NCBI RefSeq assembly: GCF_018207095.1
Contig: NZ_QOCZ01000006.1
Span: forward strand, 1 to 64,000
DNA: 64,000 nt
Direction of reading: 5' to 3'
Origin: Nocardiopsis sp. MG754419
GTDB lineage: Bacteria; Actinomycetota; Actinomycetes; Streptosporangiales; Streptosporangiaceae
Within the stretch, counting starts at the first letter, position 1; the number at the start of each line of letters is the position of its first letter. Below the pieces are notes generated by a model. That model did not search any database. It was not told the origin of the DNA and worked only from the letters and a program-made list of their open reading frames with translations. A program made the position numbers and the translations under genes. Positions 1 to 8,772 of the stretch are shown here, piece after piece.

Positions 1-333
1 GTCGAATTGGCGGTTTCGGTATTCCCGATCGGGGTAAAGGACCCCGTGTGCTCCGTTACGGCCTGCGCGTTTCCGCGGGGCTTTTTTCGAAGCGACTCTG
101 CGAGTTTACATGCCCCGAGCACCGCTCGGACCAGGCTGACTTCTCAGAGGGAGACCGGCCCGCCCGCGAAGATTCGCGTTCGTGTCGCTCGGTCTTGACC
201 AACTGTACCCCTGGGTGGGAGTGCTTGTGACGGGTTCCGGAGAACGCGTCGGTGTCATGGCTTACACGTCGTGAAGACGCGTCCGGCCGGTACGCACCCA
301 AGGCACGTCCGGCCGGTTCCTCCCGCGCAGCGG
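1..333. other. intergenic left edge, no gene seen
   Basis: No open frame here has a ribosome-binding site, a family motif and actinobacterial codon bias together. It is the region downstream of pcrA, which is read leftward, and it carries one terminator-like hairpin with a T-run (listed separately). A plus-strand gene may end just outside the window. Confidence 0.5.
52..87 (+). terminator. hairpin followed by six T residues
   Basis: A short GC stem (CGCG/CGCG around TTTC, with outer GCC/GGC after a small bulge) is directly followed by TTTTTT at 82-87. T-runs are rare in this GC-rich sequence, so this is a credible intrinsic terminator for a rightward transcript entering from outside the window. 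The stem is short and bulged. Confidence 0.45.
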
Positions 334-2664
334 TCAGAGCTTCTCGATGGGCGCGTACTTGACGAGGAAGTCCTTCTCCCCGATGTCGGCGCCGAAGTCG
401 ATGCGGGCCTTGGTCCGGTCCCCGGCCCCCTCGACGAGTTGGACCCGCCCCATACCGAAGGAGTCGTGGTTGACGAGGTCGCCGACACTGAGGGTGGGCG
501 CCTCCTTGGCGGCCTGCTTCCGCCCCCCGCCGAAGGTGCCGCCGAAGCCGCCGCCCCCACTGAGACCGCCGCCGCCACGGCCACCACCGATACTCCGGCT
601 AGGAGGTGCGGCCAGGGTGGACTCCGCACGCCGCCAGTCCACGAGCGCGACCGGGATCTCGTCCAGGAACCGGGACGCCGGGTTGTACGACGGCGTCCCC
701 CACGCGCTGCGGACCGCGGCCCGGCTGACGTACAGCCGTTCCTGGGCTCGGGTGATGCCGACGTAGGCCAACCGACGTTCCTCTTCGAGCTGGGTCTTGT
801 CCCCCAGGGTCCGGGTGTGCGGGAACACCCCGTCCTCCATGCCGGTGAGGAAGACGGCGGGGAACTCCAGTCCCTTGGCGGCGTGCAGGGTCATCAGGGT
901 GACCACACCACCGTCGTCGTCCTCGTCCGGAATCTGATCGGTGTCGGCGACCAGGGCGATGCGTTCGAGGAAGTCCACGAGCGTGGGCTCACCGGGGTCG
1001 ATGCCCTGGTTCTCCTCACCTTCGAGCATCGCCTCGTCCTCCAGGAGCGCGGCGAAGGTGTTCTCGAACTCGCGGGCGACGTCGACGAACTCCTCCAGGT
1101 TCTCCACCCGGCTCTCGTCCTGGAGGTCCTTGGACTCGGTGAGCTCGGACAGGTAGCCGGTCTTGCTCAGCACCGCCTCGACGATCTCCGCCGGAGTGCT
1201 CCCGGGCACCACCGCGGTGAGTTCGTCGAGCAGCGCGGTGAAGTTGCGGATCGCGTTGGCCGAGCGGGTGGCGATCCCGGGGGCCTCGTCCACGCGTCGC
1301 AGCGCCTGGGCGAACGTGACGCGCTCGCGCGCGGCGAACAGTTCGATGGACTCCTCCGCCCGGGCCCCGATGCCGCGTTTGGGCACGTTGAGGATGCGGC
1401 GCAGGCTCACGGTGTCCTCGGGGTTGGACAGGACCCGCAGGTAGGCGAGGATGTCGCGGATCTCCTTGCGCTCGTAGAAGCGCACACCACCGACGATCTT
1501 GTAGGGCAGACCGGTCCGGATGAACACGTCCTCGAACACCCGGGACTGGGCGTTGGTCCGGTAGAAGACGGCGACCTGACCGGGCGCGACGATGCCCTCG
1601 TCGGTCAGCTTGTCGATCTCCCCGACGACGAAGGCCGCCTCGTCGTGTTCGTTGTCGGCGACGTAGCCGATGATCCGGGGCCCCTCGCCCTGCTCGGACC
1701 ACAGGTTCTTGGCGGGCCGGCCCTCGTTGCGGTCGATCACCGTGTTGGCGGCCGACAGGATGTTCTGGGTGGAGCGGTAGTTCTGCTCCAACAGGATCGT
1801 GCGCGCGTCGGGGAAGTCGCGCTCGAACTCCAGGATGTTGCGGATGGTCGCGCCGCGGAAGGCGTAGATCGACTGGTCCGCGTCGCCCACCACGCACAGT
1901 TCGGCGGCCGGCACCACGCTGGTGTCGGAGCCCTCCGCGGCGCCGACGAGCTCTCGCACGAACACGTACTGCGCGTGGTTGGTGTCCTGGTACTCGTCGA
2001 CCATCACGTGCCGGAACCGGCGCCGGTAGTACTCGGCGACGTCCGGGTACATCTGGAAGAGGTTGACGGTGACCATGATGAGGTCGTCGAAGTCCATGGC
2101 GCCGGCCTCGTGGAGGCGGCGCTGGTACAGCCGGTAGGCCTCGGCGAGCTTCTTCTCCTGCTCGTTCTGGGCCTGCTCGGCGAACGTGTCGTAGTCGACG
2201 AGTTCGTTCTTGAGGTTGGACACCTGGAAGCTGAAGGACTTGGGCGGGAACCGCTTGGGGTCCAGGTCCATCTCCTTGCAGACCAGCTGCATGAGCCGCG
2301 AGGCGTCCGCGGCGTCGTAGATGGTGAAACTGCTCGGGTAGCCGAGCCGGTGCGCCTCCCTGCGCAGGATGCGCACGCACGCGGAGTGGAAGGTCATCGT
2401 CCACATGGTGTTGGCCGCGCGGGTGCCGAGGAGCGCCTCGATGCGCTCCTTCATCTCGGCGGCGGCCTTGTTGGTGAAGGTGATCGCGAGGATCTCGCCG
2501 GGGCGCACGCCGCGTTCGGCCATCAGGTGCGCGATGCGGTGCGTCAGGACCCGGGTCTTGCCCGACCCGGCCCCCGCGACGATCAGGAGCGGCGAGCCGG
2601 AGTGGGTGACGGCGTCGCGCTGGGGACCGTTGAGACCTTCGAGAAGCTGCTCTTGGGAGGACAC
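334..2664 (-). CDS. pcrA: ATP-dependent DNA helicase PcrA/UvrD
   Basis: Superfamily 1A 3'-5' DNA helicase (776 aa, usual length for actinobacterial PcrA) acting in nucleotide excision repair, mismatch processing and removal of RecA or stalled complexes. The Walker A motif AGAGSGKT lies about 30 residues from the start. Motif II is DEYQDT, followed by GDADQSIYAFRGA (motif III), the QNYRS motif (IV) and VTLMTLHAAKGLEF (V). The C-terminus is glycine-rich, then a small Tudor-like domain ending IEKL. I chose the GTG at 2664 because CTGGAGGAC sits just upstream and the protein then begins a few residues before the Q-motif. The frame stays open further upstream but without homology. It is divergent from the nucleoside hydrolase across about 150 bp. 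Family identity is secure. Confidence 0.95.
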   Translation of the reverse strand: MSSQEQLLEGLNGPQRDAVTHSGSPLLIVAGAGSGKTRVLTHRIAHLMAERGVRPGEILAITFTNKAAAEMKERIEALLGTRAANTMWTMTFHSACVRILRREAHRLGYPSSFTIYDAADASRLMQLVCKEMDLDPKRFPPKSFSFQVSNLKNELVDYDTFAEQAQNEQEKKLAEAYRLYQRRLHEAGAMDFDDLIMVTVNLFQMYPDVAEYYRRRFRHVMVDEYQDTNHAQYVFVRELVGAAEGSDTSVVPAAELCVVGDADQSIYAFRGATIRNILEFERDFPDARTILLEQNYRSTQNILSAANTVIDRNEGRPAKNLWSEQGEGPRIIGYVADNEHDEAAFVVGEIDKLTDEGIVAPGQVAVFYRTNAQSRVFEDVFIRTGLPYKIVGGVRFYERKEIRDILAYLRVLSNPEDTVSLRRILNVPKRGIGARAEESIELFAARERVTFAQALRRVDEAPGIATRSANAIRNFTALLDELTAVVPGSTPAEIVEAVLSKTGYLSELTESKDLQDESRVENLEEFVDVAREFENTFAALLEDEAMLEGEENQGIDPGEPTLVDFLERIALVADTDQIPDEDDDGGVVTLMTLHAAKGLEFPAVFLTGMEDGVFPHTRTLGDKTQLEEERRLAYVGITRAQERLYVSRAAVRSAWGTPSYNPASRFLDEIPVALVDWRRAESTLAAPPSRSIGGGRGGGGLSGGGGFGGTFGGGRKQAAKEAPTLSVGDLVNHDSFGMGRVQLVEGAGDRTKARIDFGADIGEKDFLVKYAPIEKL

Positions 2665-2818
2665 GTCCTCCAGGTTACGGCCGACCGGTGACGGTCCCGT
2701 CCACCCTCGTGGGGGTGGTCGGTCGCGGGAGTGCTCCGGAAGTCGTTCTAGTCTGGTTTCACACCGGGTGCGCTCTTTTCCCACCCGGCTCATGTCATTT
2801 TTCAGGGGGAGATGGGTC

Positions 2819-3766
2819 TTGTCTGACCGGGAGACCACACGTGTGTTCGTCGACTGCGACCCGGGGATCGACGACGCCGTCGCGCTCGCGTACCTGGCGG
2901 CGCGGCCCGAGGTGGAGATCCTCGGTGTCGGTGCCGTGTTCGGCAACAACACCGTGGCGGTGACCGCGCAGAACGCGCTGCGCCTGTTGGAGTTGTACGG
3001 CCGGCCGGAGGTTCCGGTCGCCGTGGGCGCGGAACGACCGTTGGTGCAGGCGCCACGGCTGGCCGAGCACGTGCACGGCGGCAACGGCCTGGGCGACGTC
3101 GAACTGCCCGATCCCAAGGGCGAGCCGGTGGCGGAGTCCGCCGCCGAGCTGCTGGTGCGTCTGGCCCGGGAGAACCCGGGTGAGCTGGACGTGCTGGCGG
3201 TGGGCCCGCTCACCAACGTGGCGTTGGCGATCGGTCTGGAGCCGCGGCTGCCGCAGCTCGTCCGTCGCCTCGTGGTGATGGGCGGGGCCGTGGAGGTCGC
3301 CGGCAACGTGGGTTCGCACGCCGAGGCCAACATCGTCAACGACCCGGAGGCGGCCGAGGCGGTGTTCGCCGCCGGGTTCGACCTGGACCTGGTGGCGCTG
3401 GACATCACCATGAAGACGGTGGCCACCGCGGAGTGGCTGGACCGTCTGAAGGAGGTGCCCGGGGATCGCGCGGAGCGCACTTCGGCGTTCCTCGACTTCT
3501 ACGCGGAGTTCTACAAGGGGATCTTCGGGCTGCGCCAGTGCGCGATGCACGACCCCCTGGCCGCGGCGGTGCTGGCCGACCCGCACCTGGTCACCGAGGC
3601 GTTCGAGGCACCGGTCCGGGTGGAGCTGACCGGGACGCTGACCCGGGGGATGACGGTGGCCGACCGTCGTCCGCGCCCGCGGACCGACGAGCGCCGCGCC
3701 TGCCGGGTGGTCACCTCGGTCTCCGAGGACGCGTTCCTGGACCTGATGCTCGACGCCCTGCGCTGA
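2819..3766 (+). CDS. inosine-uridine preferring nucleoside hydrolase
   Basis: Hydrolyses the N-glycosidic bond of (deoxy)ribonucleosides to free base and ribose, a cytosolic salvage reaction. The protein (315 aa, normal for the family) opens with VFVDCDPGIDDAVA, the DxDPGxDD calcium-binding signature. It also has VVMGGAV, a conserved asparagine-rich EANIVNDPEAA segment and a C-terminal MHDPLAAAVLA motif. The chosen start is the TTG at 2819, seven bases after AGGGGGAG. An in-frame ATG at 2792 would add nine residues but has no good ribosome-binding site. Substrate preference cannot be read from sequence. It converges on the response regulator gene across a strong hairpin. Confidence 0.88.
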   Translation: MSDRETTRVFVDCDPGIDDAVALAYLAARPEVEILGVGAVFGNNTVAVTAQNALRLLELYGRPEVPVAVGAERPLVQAPRLAEHVHGGNGLGDVELPDPKGEPVAESAAELLVRLARENPGELDVLAVGPLTNVALAIGLEPRLPQLVRRLVVMGGAVEVAGNVGSHAEANIVNDPEAAEAVFAAGFDLDLVALDITMKTVATAEWLDRLKEVPGDRAERTSAFLDFYAEFYKGIFGLRQCAMHDPLAAAVLADPHLVTEAFEAPVRVELTGTLTRGMTVADRRPRPRTDERRACRVVTSVSEDAFLDLMLDALR

Positions 3767-3799
3767 GTCGCGAGGACGGCGGGGTCCGCGGGTCCGTCG

Positions 3800-3840
3800 G
3801 GCGCGGGGGCGGCGTGCACGTGCGTGCCGTGCCCCGCGCC
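3800..3840. terminator. bidirectional hairpin terminator
   Basis: GGCGCGGGG (3800-3808) pairs with CCCCGCGCC (3832-3840), and the loop contains a further GTGCACGTGC palindrome. It lies between convergent genes (nucleoside hydrolase on plus, response regulator on minus) and can serve both. There is no T-run, as is common in actinomycetes. Confidence 0.55.
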
Positions 3841-3851
3841 GCGACCGCCCG

Positions 3852-4523
3852 TCAGACCAGCCGGCGGGCGGTCGCCCAGCGGCTCAGTTCGTGCCGGTTG
3901 GAGAGCTGGAGCTTGCGCAGCACCGACGACACGTGCGTCTCCACGGTCTTCACGGAGATGAACAGCTCCTTGGCGACCTCCTTGTACGCGTAGCCGCGGG
4001 CGATGTGCCGCAGGACCTCGCGTTCGCGCTGGGTGAGACGGTCCAGCTCGGGGTCGACCGGGGGCGCGTCGGTGGCGGAGAAGGCGTCGAGGACGAACCC
4101 GGCCAGGCGCGGTGAGAACACGGCGTCGCCGTCGGCGACGCGCACGATGGCGTTGGCCAGGTCCTTGCCGGAGATGGTCTTGGTGACGTAGCCGCGGGCC
4201 CCGCCGCGCACCACCCCGATGACGTCCTCGGCGGCGTCGGACACCGACAGGGCGAGGAACCGGATCTGGGGGTGTTTGGCGAGAACGCGCCGCAGCACCT
4301 CCACTCCCCCGCCGCCGGGCAGGTGCACGTCGAGAAGGACCAGGTCGGGCTGGGCCTCACCGATGACGTGCACGGCGCTGTCGACGTCACCGGCCTCACC
4401 GATGACCTCGACGGTGTCGCCGAGTTCGCCGCGCACACCGCTGCGGAACAGTCGGTGGTCGTCCACGATCACGACGCGGGGAATCGCGTCTCCGTCACTG
4501 AAGGTCGTGCTCTCTTCTCCCAC
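3852..4523 (-). CDS. NarL/LuxR-family response regulator
   Basis: DNA-binding response regulator of 223 aa. The receiver domain (residues about 15-130) has the acidic pocket IVDDH and a phospho-acceptor aspartate in LVLLDVHLP. The C-terminal GerE-type helix-turn-helix shows LTQREREVLRHIARGYAYKEVAKELF and SVKTVETHVSSVLRKL. The start is a GTG at 4523 with only a weak ribosome-binding site, 29 bases after the kinase gene ends on the same strand, so the two form an operon with the kinase first. Its targets are unknown. The PspC domain in the partner suggests cell-envelope stress, like LiaR-type systems, but that is inference. Confidence 0.88.
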   Translation of the reverse strand: MGEESTTFSDGDAIPRVVIVDDHRLFRSGVRGELGDTVEVIGEAGDVDSAVHVIGEAQPDLVLLDVHLPGGGGVEVLRRVLAKHPQIRFLALSVSDAAEDVIGVVRGGARGYVTKTISGKDLANAIVRVADGDAVFSPRLAGFVLDAFSATDAPPVDPELDRLTQREREVLRHIARGYAYKEVAKELFISVKTVETHVSSVLRKLQLSNRHELSRWATARRLV

Positions 4524-4552
4524 ACCTGGACCTTACCGCGACCGGAACCGCA

Positions 4553-5755
4553 TCAGAGGTCGAGGATGCGGGGCATCCTGAGTTGGACCTCGGTGCCCTC
4601 GCCGGGTTCGGTGCGGATGCGGGCCGAACCGCCGTGGCGGTCCATGCGCCCGAGGATGGACCCGCGCACGCCCATACGGTCCTCGGGGATGGCGTCGAGG
4701 TCGAAGCCGGCCCCACGGTCGCGGACGAACACGAGGACCTCCTTCTCCTCGACCTCTCCGAAGACGGAGAGGGTGTCGCTTCCCGCGTACTTGGAGGCGT
4801 TGACCATGGCCTCGCGCGCGGCGCGCAGCAGGGCGCCGAGCCCGTCGTCCATGGGACAGTCCCCCACGCACACCACCTCGATGGGCACGCCGTGCTCCTC
4901 CTCGACCTCGGCGGCCACGCGTTCGAGGGCGGGCGAGACGGTGGTCTCGGCGTCGGCGGGGCGCTGGTAGAGCCAGCTGCGCAGGGCGCGTTCCTGGACG
5001 CGGGCCAGGCGTTGGACCTCGCGGGGGTCCTCGGCCCGGCGCTGGATCAGGGTGAGGGTGTGCAGGACGGAGTCGTGGATGTGGGCGGCGAGTTCGGCGC
5101 GCTCGGCGTTGCGGATGCGTTCGCGGCGTTCGGCGTCGCGGTCGCGGACCAGCCCGATGATCCAGGGGGCGGCGACCAGGGAGATGCCGGCCAGGAGGGT
5201 GAACGCGAAGCTGAGTCCGGCGCGGGCGTCCTGGAGCTGTTGCTGGAACACCATGAAGCCGATGACGCCGGTGACGATGAGCAGGACGCCGGCGCCGGTG
5301 CGCATGAGGCCCTTGGGGCCGGCACGGCTGACGGTGCTGGTCATCCACTCGTCGCGTTGGGCGGGGTTGGCCTGTTGCCAGAGGATGGTGGCGCCGAGCG
5401 CGCCGAAGACGATGAACCACAGCAGGGGGTCGAAGACGCCGCCGAAGACGAGGAAGAGCGCCGCGAGGGCGGTGGCCAGACCGACGTAGGCGATGATCTG
5501 CGAGAGGTCGCGACCCTTGCGTCGGTTCTCGGTGGCCGGGTCCGGGTTCTCCTCGACCTCCTGCACGGGGAGGAGGAAGTAGAGGGCCGCGTAGACGGCC
5601 ACACCGATGCCTCCGACGCCCAGCGCCATGAAGGCGAGCCGGACCACGACCGGATCGATGCGCAGGTGTTCGGCCACGCCCGCGGCGACCCCGCCCAACA
5701 GGCGTCCGTCGACCGCGCGGGTGAGCCGAGGGGTTCCCACGGCCGTCGTTGCCAC
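4553..5755 (-). CDS. PspC-domain membrane sensor histidine kinase
   Basis: About 400 aa. The N-terminus is a PspC domain (DGRLLGGVAAGVAEHL, then a hydrophobic helix), followed by four or so further membrane segments (residues about 30-210). A HisKA_3 dimerisation region has the phospho-acceptor histidine in LAAHIHDSVLHTLTLIQ. A GHKL ATPase domain has EAMVNASKYAGS (N box) and DRGAGFD, ending near RMPRILDL. This is the NarX/DesK class of kinase that pairs with the adjacent LuxR-type regulator. The start is uncertain: I chose the GTG at 5755 because the PspC domain begins about ten residues later, although the upstream ribosome-binding site is poor. It is divergent from the other PspC-domain gene. 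Confidence 0.85.
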   Translation of the reverse strand: MATTAVGTPRLTRAVDGRLLGGVAAGVAEHLRIDPVVVRLAFMALGVGGIGVAVYAALYFLLPVQEVEENPDPATENRRKGRDLSQIIAYVGLATALAALFLVFGGVFDPLLWFIVFGALGATILWQQANPAQRDEWMTSTVSRAGPKGLMRTGAGVLLIVTGVIGFMVFQQQLQDARAGLSFAFTLLAGISLVAAPWIIGLVRDRDAERRERIRNAERAELAAHIHDSVLHTLTLIQRRAEDPREVQRLARVQERALRSWLYQRPADAETTVSPALERVAAEVEEEHGVPIEVVCVGDCPMDDGLGALLRAAREAMVNASKYAGSDTLSVFGEVEEKEVLVFVRDRGAGFDLDAIPEDRMGVRGSILGRMDRHGGSARIRTEPGEGTEVQLRMPRILDL

Positions 5756-5979
5756 CGCCCGATCACCGCTTTCGTCCGAAGTCCCGTTACGTGCGGCGCA
5801 CCCGTGGGCGCGCCCTTCCCCAGGTCTCCAGCATGCCTTGTGCGGGAGGCGCCGACATCGGGGACGCACCCGGGGTCCGCGGGGTGGGGCGGTCAGGGTG
5901 GGTTCAGGGTCGTCCCGGATTCCCTCTTGGACGTGCCAGGGGTGACGATGGTTCCATGAGGAAGGTGCGGTGAGCGACG

Positions 5980-7449
5980 ATGACCGACAGTCAGGCCCCT
6001 GACACGCCTGCCTCCGCGGAGGTTCCGCCCGAGACCGGGCCGGAACTGCGCCGCGACGACGACCATCGGGTGATCGCCGGTGTGTGCGCCGGGTTGGGCG
6101 CGTACACGGGGATCGACCCGGTCCTGTGGCGTACGGGGTTCGTGCTGACGGTGTTCGCCGGGGGTACGGGGTTGTTCCTGTACATCGCGGCGTGGGTCCT
6201 GATGCGCGACCCCCAGGGCGGTCCGGCCACGTTCGAGCAGATGCTCGACCGGGCCATCCCGTCCCGGGCGGTGCCGAAGCTGTTGGCCGTGGGGTTGATG
6301 GCGGCGACCGCCCTGAGTCTGGTGGGCGGGTTCGGCTGGGGGACGATGATCCTCGCCGTCCCCCTGGTGTTGGGGTTGTTGACCGCCCGGAACCGCGGGG
6401 TGGACCTGCGGGCGTCGCTGACGGCGCTCCGCAAGGACCTGGCCGAACGGGAACCACCGCCGACCGGTACGACACCACAGCCCAGCGCCGCCTACTACAA
6501 CCCGGCGCAGCCGTGGGCCTCGGCCCCGCACGGCCCGGTGGACCTGGCGGTGGTGTCGGAGCGCACCTCGCGCGACGTCGAGGACGACGTGGAGGAGGAC
6601 TCCGACGACGGGGACGACGACCACGAGGACGGTGGCCGGGACCACCCGGGGACCGGGTGTCAGGACCACAAGGGCACCCGGAACGCACGTGGTGCCCGGT
6701 GCGCGCGGTTGACCGTGTTCGCGGCCTGGACCGTGATGGTCATGGCGGTCGGTTGGGTGCTCGTCGCGCCCGGTCTGGGGCCACCGTTCTCCGAGGCGGG
6801 GGCGGTGGGTCTGCTGGTCGGACCGCAGCTCGGGGTCTACTTCATGGCCGCGGTGATCGCGGTGGTCGGCCTGTACGCGCTGCTCGGCGCCTGGGTCGGG
6901 GACCCTCGTGGGCTCGCCTCCCTGGGGACCCTCGCGGTGCTGGGCGCGCTCACCGTGCACGGCACCGACGTCACGCAGTGGCGGATCGGCGGTGAGGTCT
7001 GGCGACCGGGGTCGGTCGCCGAGGCCGAGTCGGAGACCATGCGGGTGACCCTGGGCCAGGGGACCCTGGACCTGACGGACCTCGGCCGCGAACTGGAGCC
7101 CGGGCAGAGCGTGGACGTGACGGCCGGCACCGACCTGGGGGTGACGGTCGTGGTGGTGCCCGAGGACGTGCGAGTGGTGCTGGAGGGGTACGTGCTGTTC
7201 GGTGCGGTGCACATGCCCGACGAGGGAGAGGACGACCTGCCGGGGTACGACCTCGTCTATGACGCGACGTTCGAGCCGGTCGGTCCGCTGCCCCCACCGG
7301 AGTCCGCGGACGGGACCGGCGGGGAGCGGACGCCGGGAAGCGAGGAGGAGTCCGCGACGACGGGCCGCACCGACGTGCCCGTGGTGAACGTGAGCGCCGA
7401 CACCCGGCTCGGAGTACTGGAGGTGCGCTATGACCAAGCGCGGGATTGA
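5980..7449 (+). CDS. PspC-domain multi-pass membrane protein
   Basis: 489 aa. After a short polar N-terminus comes a PspC domain (HRVIAGVCAGLGAYTGIDPVLWR) and several hydrophobic segments (residues about 45-140). A long acidic linker follows, rich in Asp and Glu, then three or four more membrane segments (about 245-330). The C-terminal part is soluble and beta-rich (about 345-450), resembling the adhesin-like domain found at the end of many LiaF/PspC proteins. It is divergent from the PspC kinase, so it is probably a membrane partner or modulator of that sensor. The ATG lies beyond a weak AAGGTG element. It overlaps the next gene by 20 bases. Confidence 0.75.
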   Translation: MTDSQAPDTPASAEVPPETGPELRRDDDHRVIAGVCAGLGAYTGIDPVLWRTGFVLTVFAGGTGLFLYIAAWVLMRDPQGGPATFEQMLDRAIPSRAVPKLLAVGLMAATALSLVGGFGWGTMILAVPLVLGLLTARNRGVDLRASLTALRKDLAEREPPPTGTTPQPSAAYYNPAQPWASAPHGPVDLAVVSERTSRDVEDDVEEDSDDGDDDHEDGGRDHPGTGCQDHKGTRNARGARCARLTVFAAWTVMVMAVGWVLVAPGLGPPFSEAGAVGLLVGPQLGVYFMAAVIAVVGLYALLGAWVGDPRGLASLGTLAVLGALTVHGTDVTQWRIGGEVWRPGSVAEAESETMRVTLGQGTLDLTDLGRELEPGQSVDVTAGTDLGVTVVVVPEDVRVVLEGYVLFGAVHMPDEGEDDLPGYDLVYDATFEPVGPLPPPESADGTGGERTPGSEEESATTGRTDVPVVNVSADTRLGVLEVRYDQARD

Positions 7450-7735
7450 CGGTGGCTCGCTGGTCGCCGGTGTGCTGTTCCTCGGCCTGGCGATCGTGTT
7501 CGCCGTCCAGGGCAGCGGATCCTGGGGCTTCGACACCGTGTGGCTGGTCCCGGTGTTGATCGCGGGTCTGGGCCTGGCCGGGGTGGCGCGGGCGCTGTTG
7601 CGCGCCCGCCCGGACCGCTCGGGCGCGACGCGAGGGCCGCGGGGAGCCGAGGACGCGAGCGCACCGGGCGCTCCGGACACCGCCGGGGGAAAGCCCGGAT
7701 CGGACCGGTCCGGGCACACCGGCTCCGAGGACTGA
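7430..7735 (+). CDS. small two-helix membrane protein
   Basis: 101 aa with two hydrophobic segments (residues about 10-28 and 38-57) followed by an Arg-rich and Pro/Gly-rich cytosolic tail. It starts inside the 3' end of the PspC-domain gene (20-base overlap, different frame), so it is translationally coupled and probably acts with it. I recognise no family. The overlap and GC-rich codon bias make a real gene likely. Confidence 0.65.
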   Translation: MTKRGIDGGSLVAGVLFLGLAIVFAVQGSGSWGFDTVWLVPVLIAGLGLAGVARALLRARPDRSGATRGPRGAEDASAPGAPDTAGGKPGSDRSGHTGSED

Positions 7736-7770
7736 CGCAGGAGGCCGTCCCCGGTCCGCCCCGAACGACG

Positions 7771-7803
7771 GAACACCGCCCCGCGCAGGTCGGGGCGGTG
7801 TTC
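7771..7803. terminator. bidirectional hairpin terminator
   Basis: A perfect 13-bp stem, GAACACCGCCCCG (7771-7783) with CGGGGCGGTGTTC (7791-7803), has a seven-base loop. It lies between the convergent small membrane protein gene and ksgA. Confidence 0.8.
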
Positions 7804-7821
7804 TCGTGTGACGAGCGGCGG

Positions 7822-8700
7822 CTACGCGGGACGGTGTTCGGCGATGGCCGCGAACTCCTCGATGCCGAGGGACTCACCCCGGGCCTTGGGGTTCACGCCG
7901 GCCGCGCGCAGGGCGTCCTCCGCGGCGGGGGGCGACCCCGCCCAGCCCGCCAGGGCCGCCCGCAGGGTCTTACGGCGCTGCGCGAAGGCGGCGTCGATCA
8001 CCCTGAAGACGTCCGCTCGGGGGGCCTTGGTGGTGGGTTGGGGACGGCGCACGAGTTCCACCAGCCCCGAGTCGACGTTGGGCGCGGGCCAGAAGACGTT
8101 GCGCCCCACGGCGCCGGCGCGTTTGGCGGTGGCGTACCAGGCCACCTTCGCGGAGGGGACCCCGTAGATCCGCCCACCGGGGGTGGCGGTGATCCGGTCG
8201 GCGACCTCGGACTGCACCATGACCAGGACCCGTTCGAGGCTCGGCAGCAGTTCGAGCAGGTGCAGCAGGACGGGCACCGACACGTTGTACGGCAGGTTGG
8301 CCACGAGCGCGGTGGGGGCCGGCCCGGGGACCTCGGCGATGCGCATGGCGTCTCCGGGCACGACGGTGAGCCGGTCGACGAGGTCGGGCGCGTGGGCCGC
8401 CACGGTGCCGGGCAGCGCCGTGGCCAGCGCCGGGTCGATCTCGATCGCCGTCACCTGCCGCACGTGCGGCAGGAGCGCGAGGGTGAGGGAACCGAGCCCG
8501 GGCCCCACCTCGACGACCACGTCGTCGGCGCCCACGCCCGCGACGCGGACGATGCGGCGGACGGTGCCGTGGTCGATGACGAAGTTCTGGCCCAGGGTCT
8601 TGGTGGGCCGGATGTCGAACCGTTCGGCGAGCTCACGTACGTCGGCGGGGGTGAGCAGGCGGGAACGGTCGTCGGGGTCGGGTGCGGGTGTCTGTGTCAC
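7822..8700 (-). CDS. ksgA: 16S rRNA dimethyladenosine transferase KsgA/RsmA
   Basis: Dimethylates two adjacent adenines in the 3' terminal hairpin of 16S rRNA using S-adenosylmethionine, a late 30S maturation step. It has [11 protein letters not shown] at the N-terminus, the SAM-binding loop [20 protein letters not shown] (motif II), the catalytic VANLPYNVS (NLPY motif IV) and the C-terminal [12 protein letters not shown]. There are three in-frame GTG starts (8727, 8706, 8700). I list 8700 (292 aa), as the sequence before it adds nothing conserved. The order rpfB-ksgA on one strand is a conserved actinobacterial arrangement. Confidence 0.93.
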   Translation of the reverse strand: MTQTPAPDPDDRSRLLTPADVRELAERFDIRPTKTLGQNFVIDHGTVRRIVRVAGVGADDVVVEVGPGLGSLTLALLPHVRQVTAIEIDPALATALPGTVAAHAPDLVDRLTVVPGDAMRIAEVPGPAPTALVANLPYNVSVPVLLHLLELLPSLERVLVMVQSEVADRITATPGGRIYGVPSAKVAWYATAKRAGAVGRNVFWPAPNVDSGLVELVRRPQPTTKAPRADVFRVIDAAFAQRRKTLRAALAGWAGSPPAAEDALRAAGVNPKARGESLGIEEFAAIAEHRPA

Positions 8701-8772
8701 CCACACATCTTGCCGGCCACGGCCCACCCGCTCGTCCCGCGCGATGGCGCCCGCACCCGCCCGGTCCCGTGC

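Noticed and set aside
271-2691. Very long open frame antisense to pcrA (806 codons)
   Set aside because: It is a GC-codon-bias shadow: Val/Leu/Gly/Asp-rich product with no motif, antisense to a complete helicase gene with all motifs.
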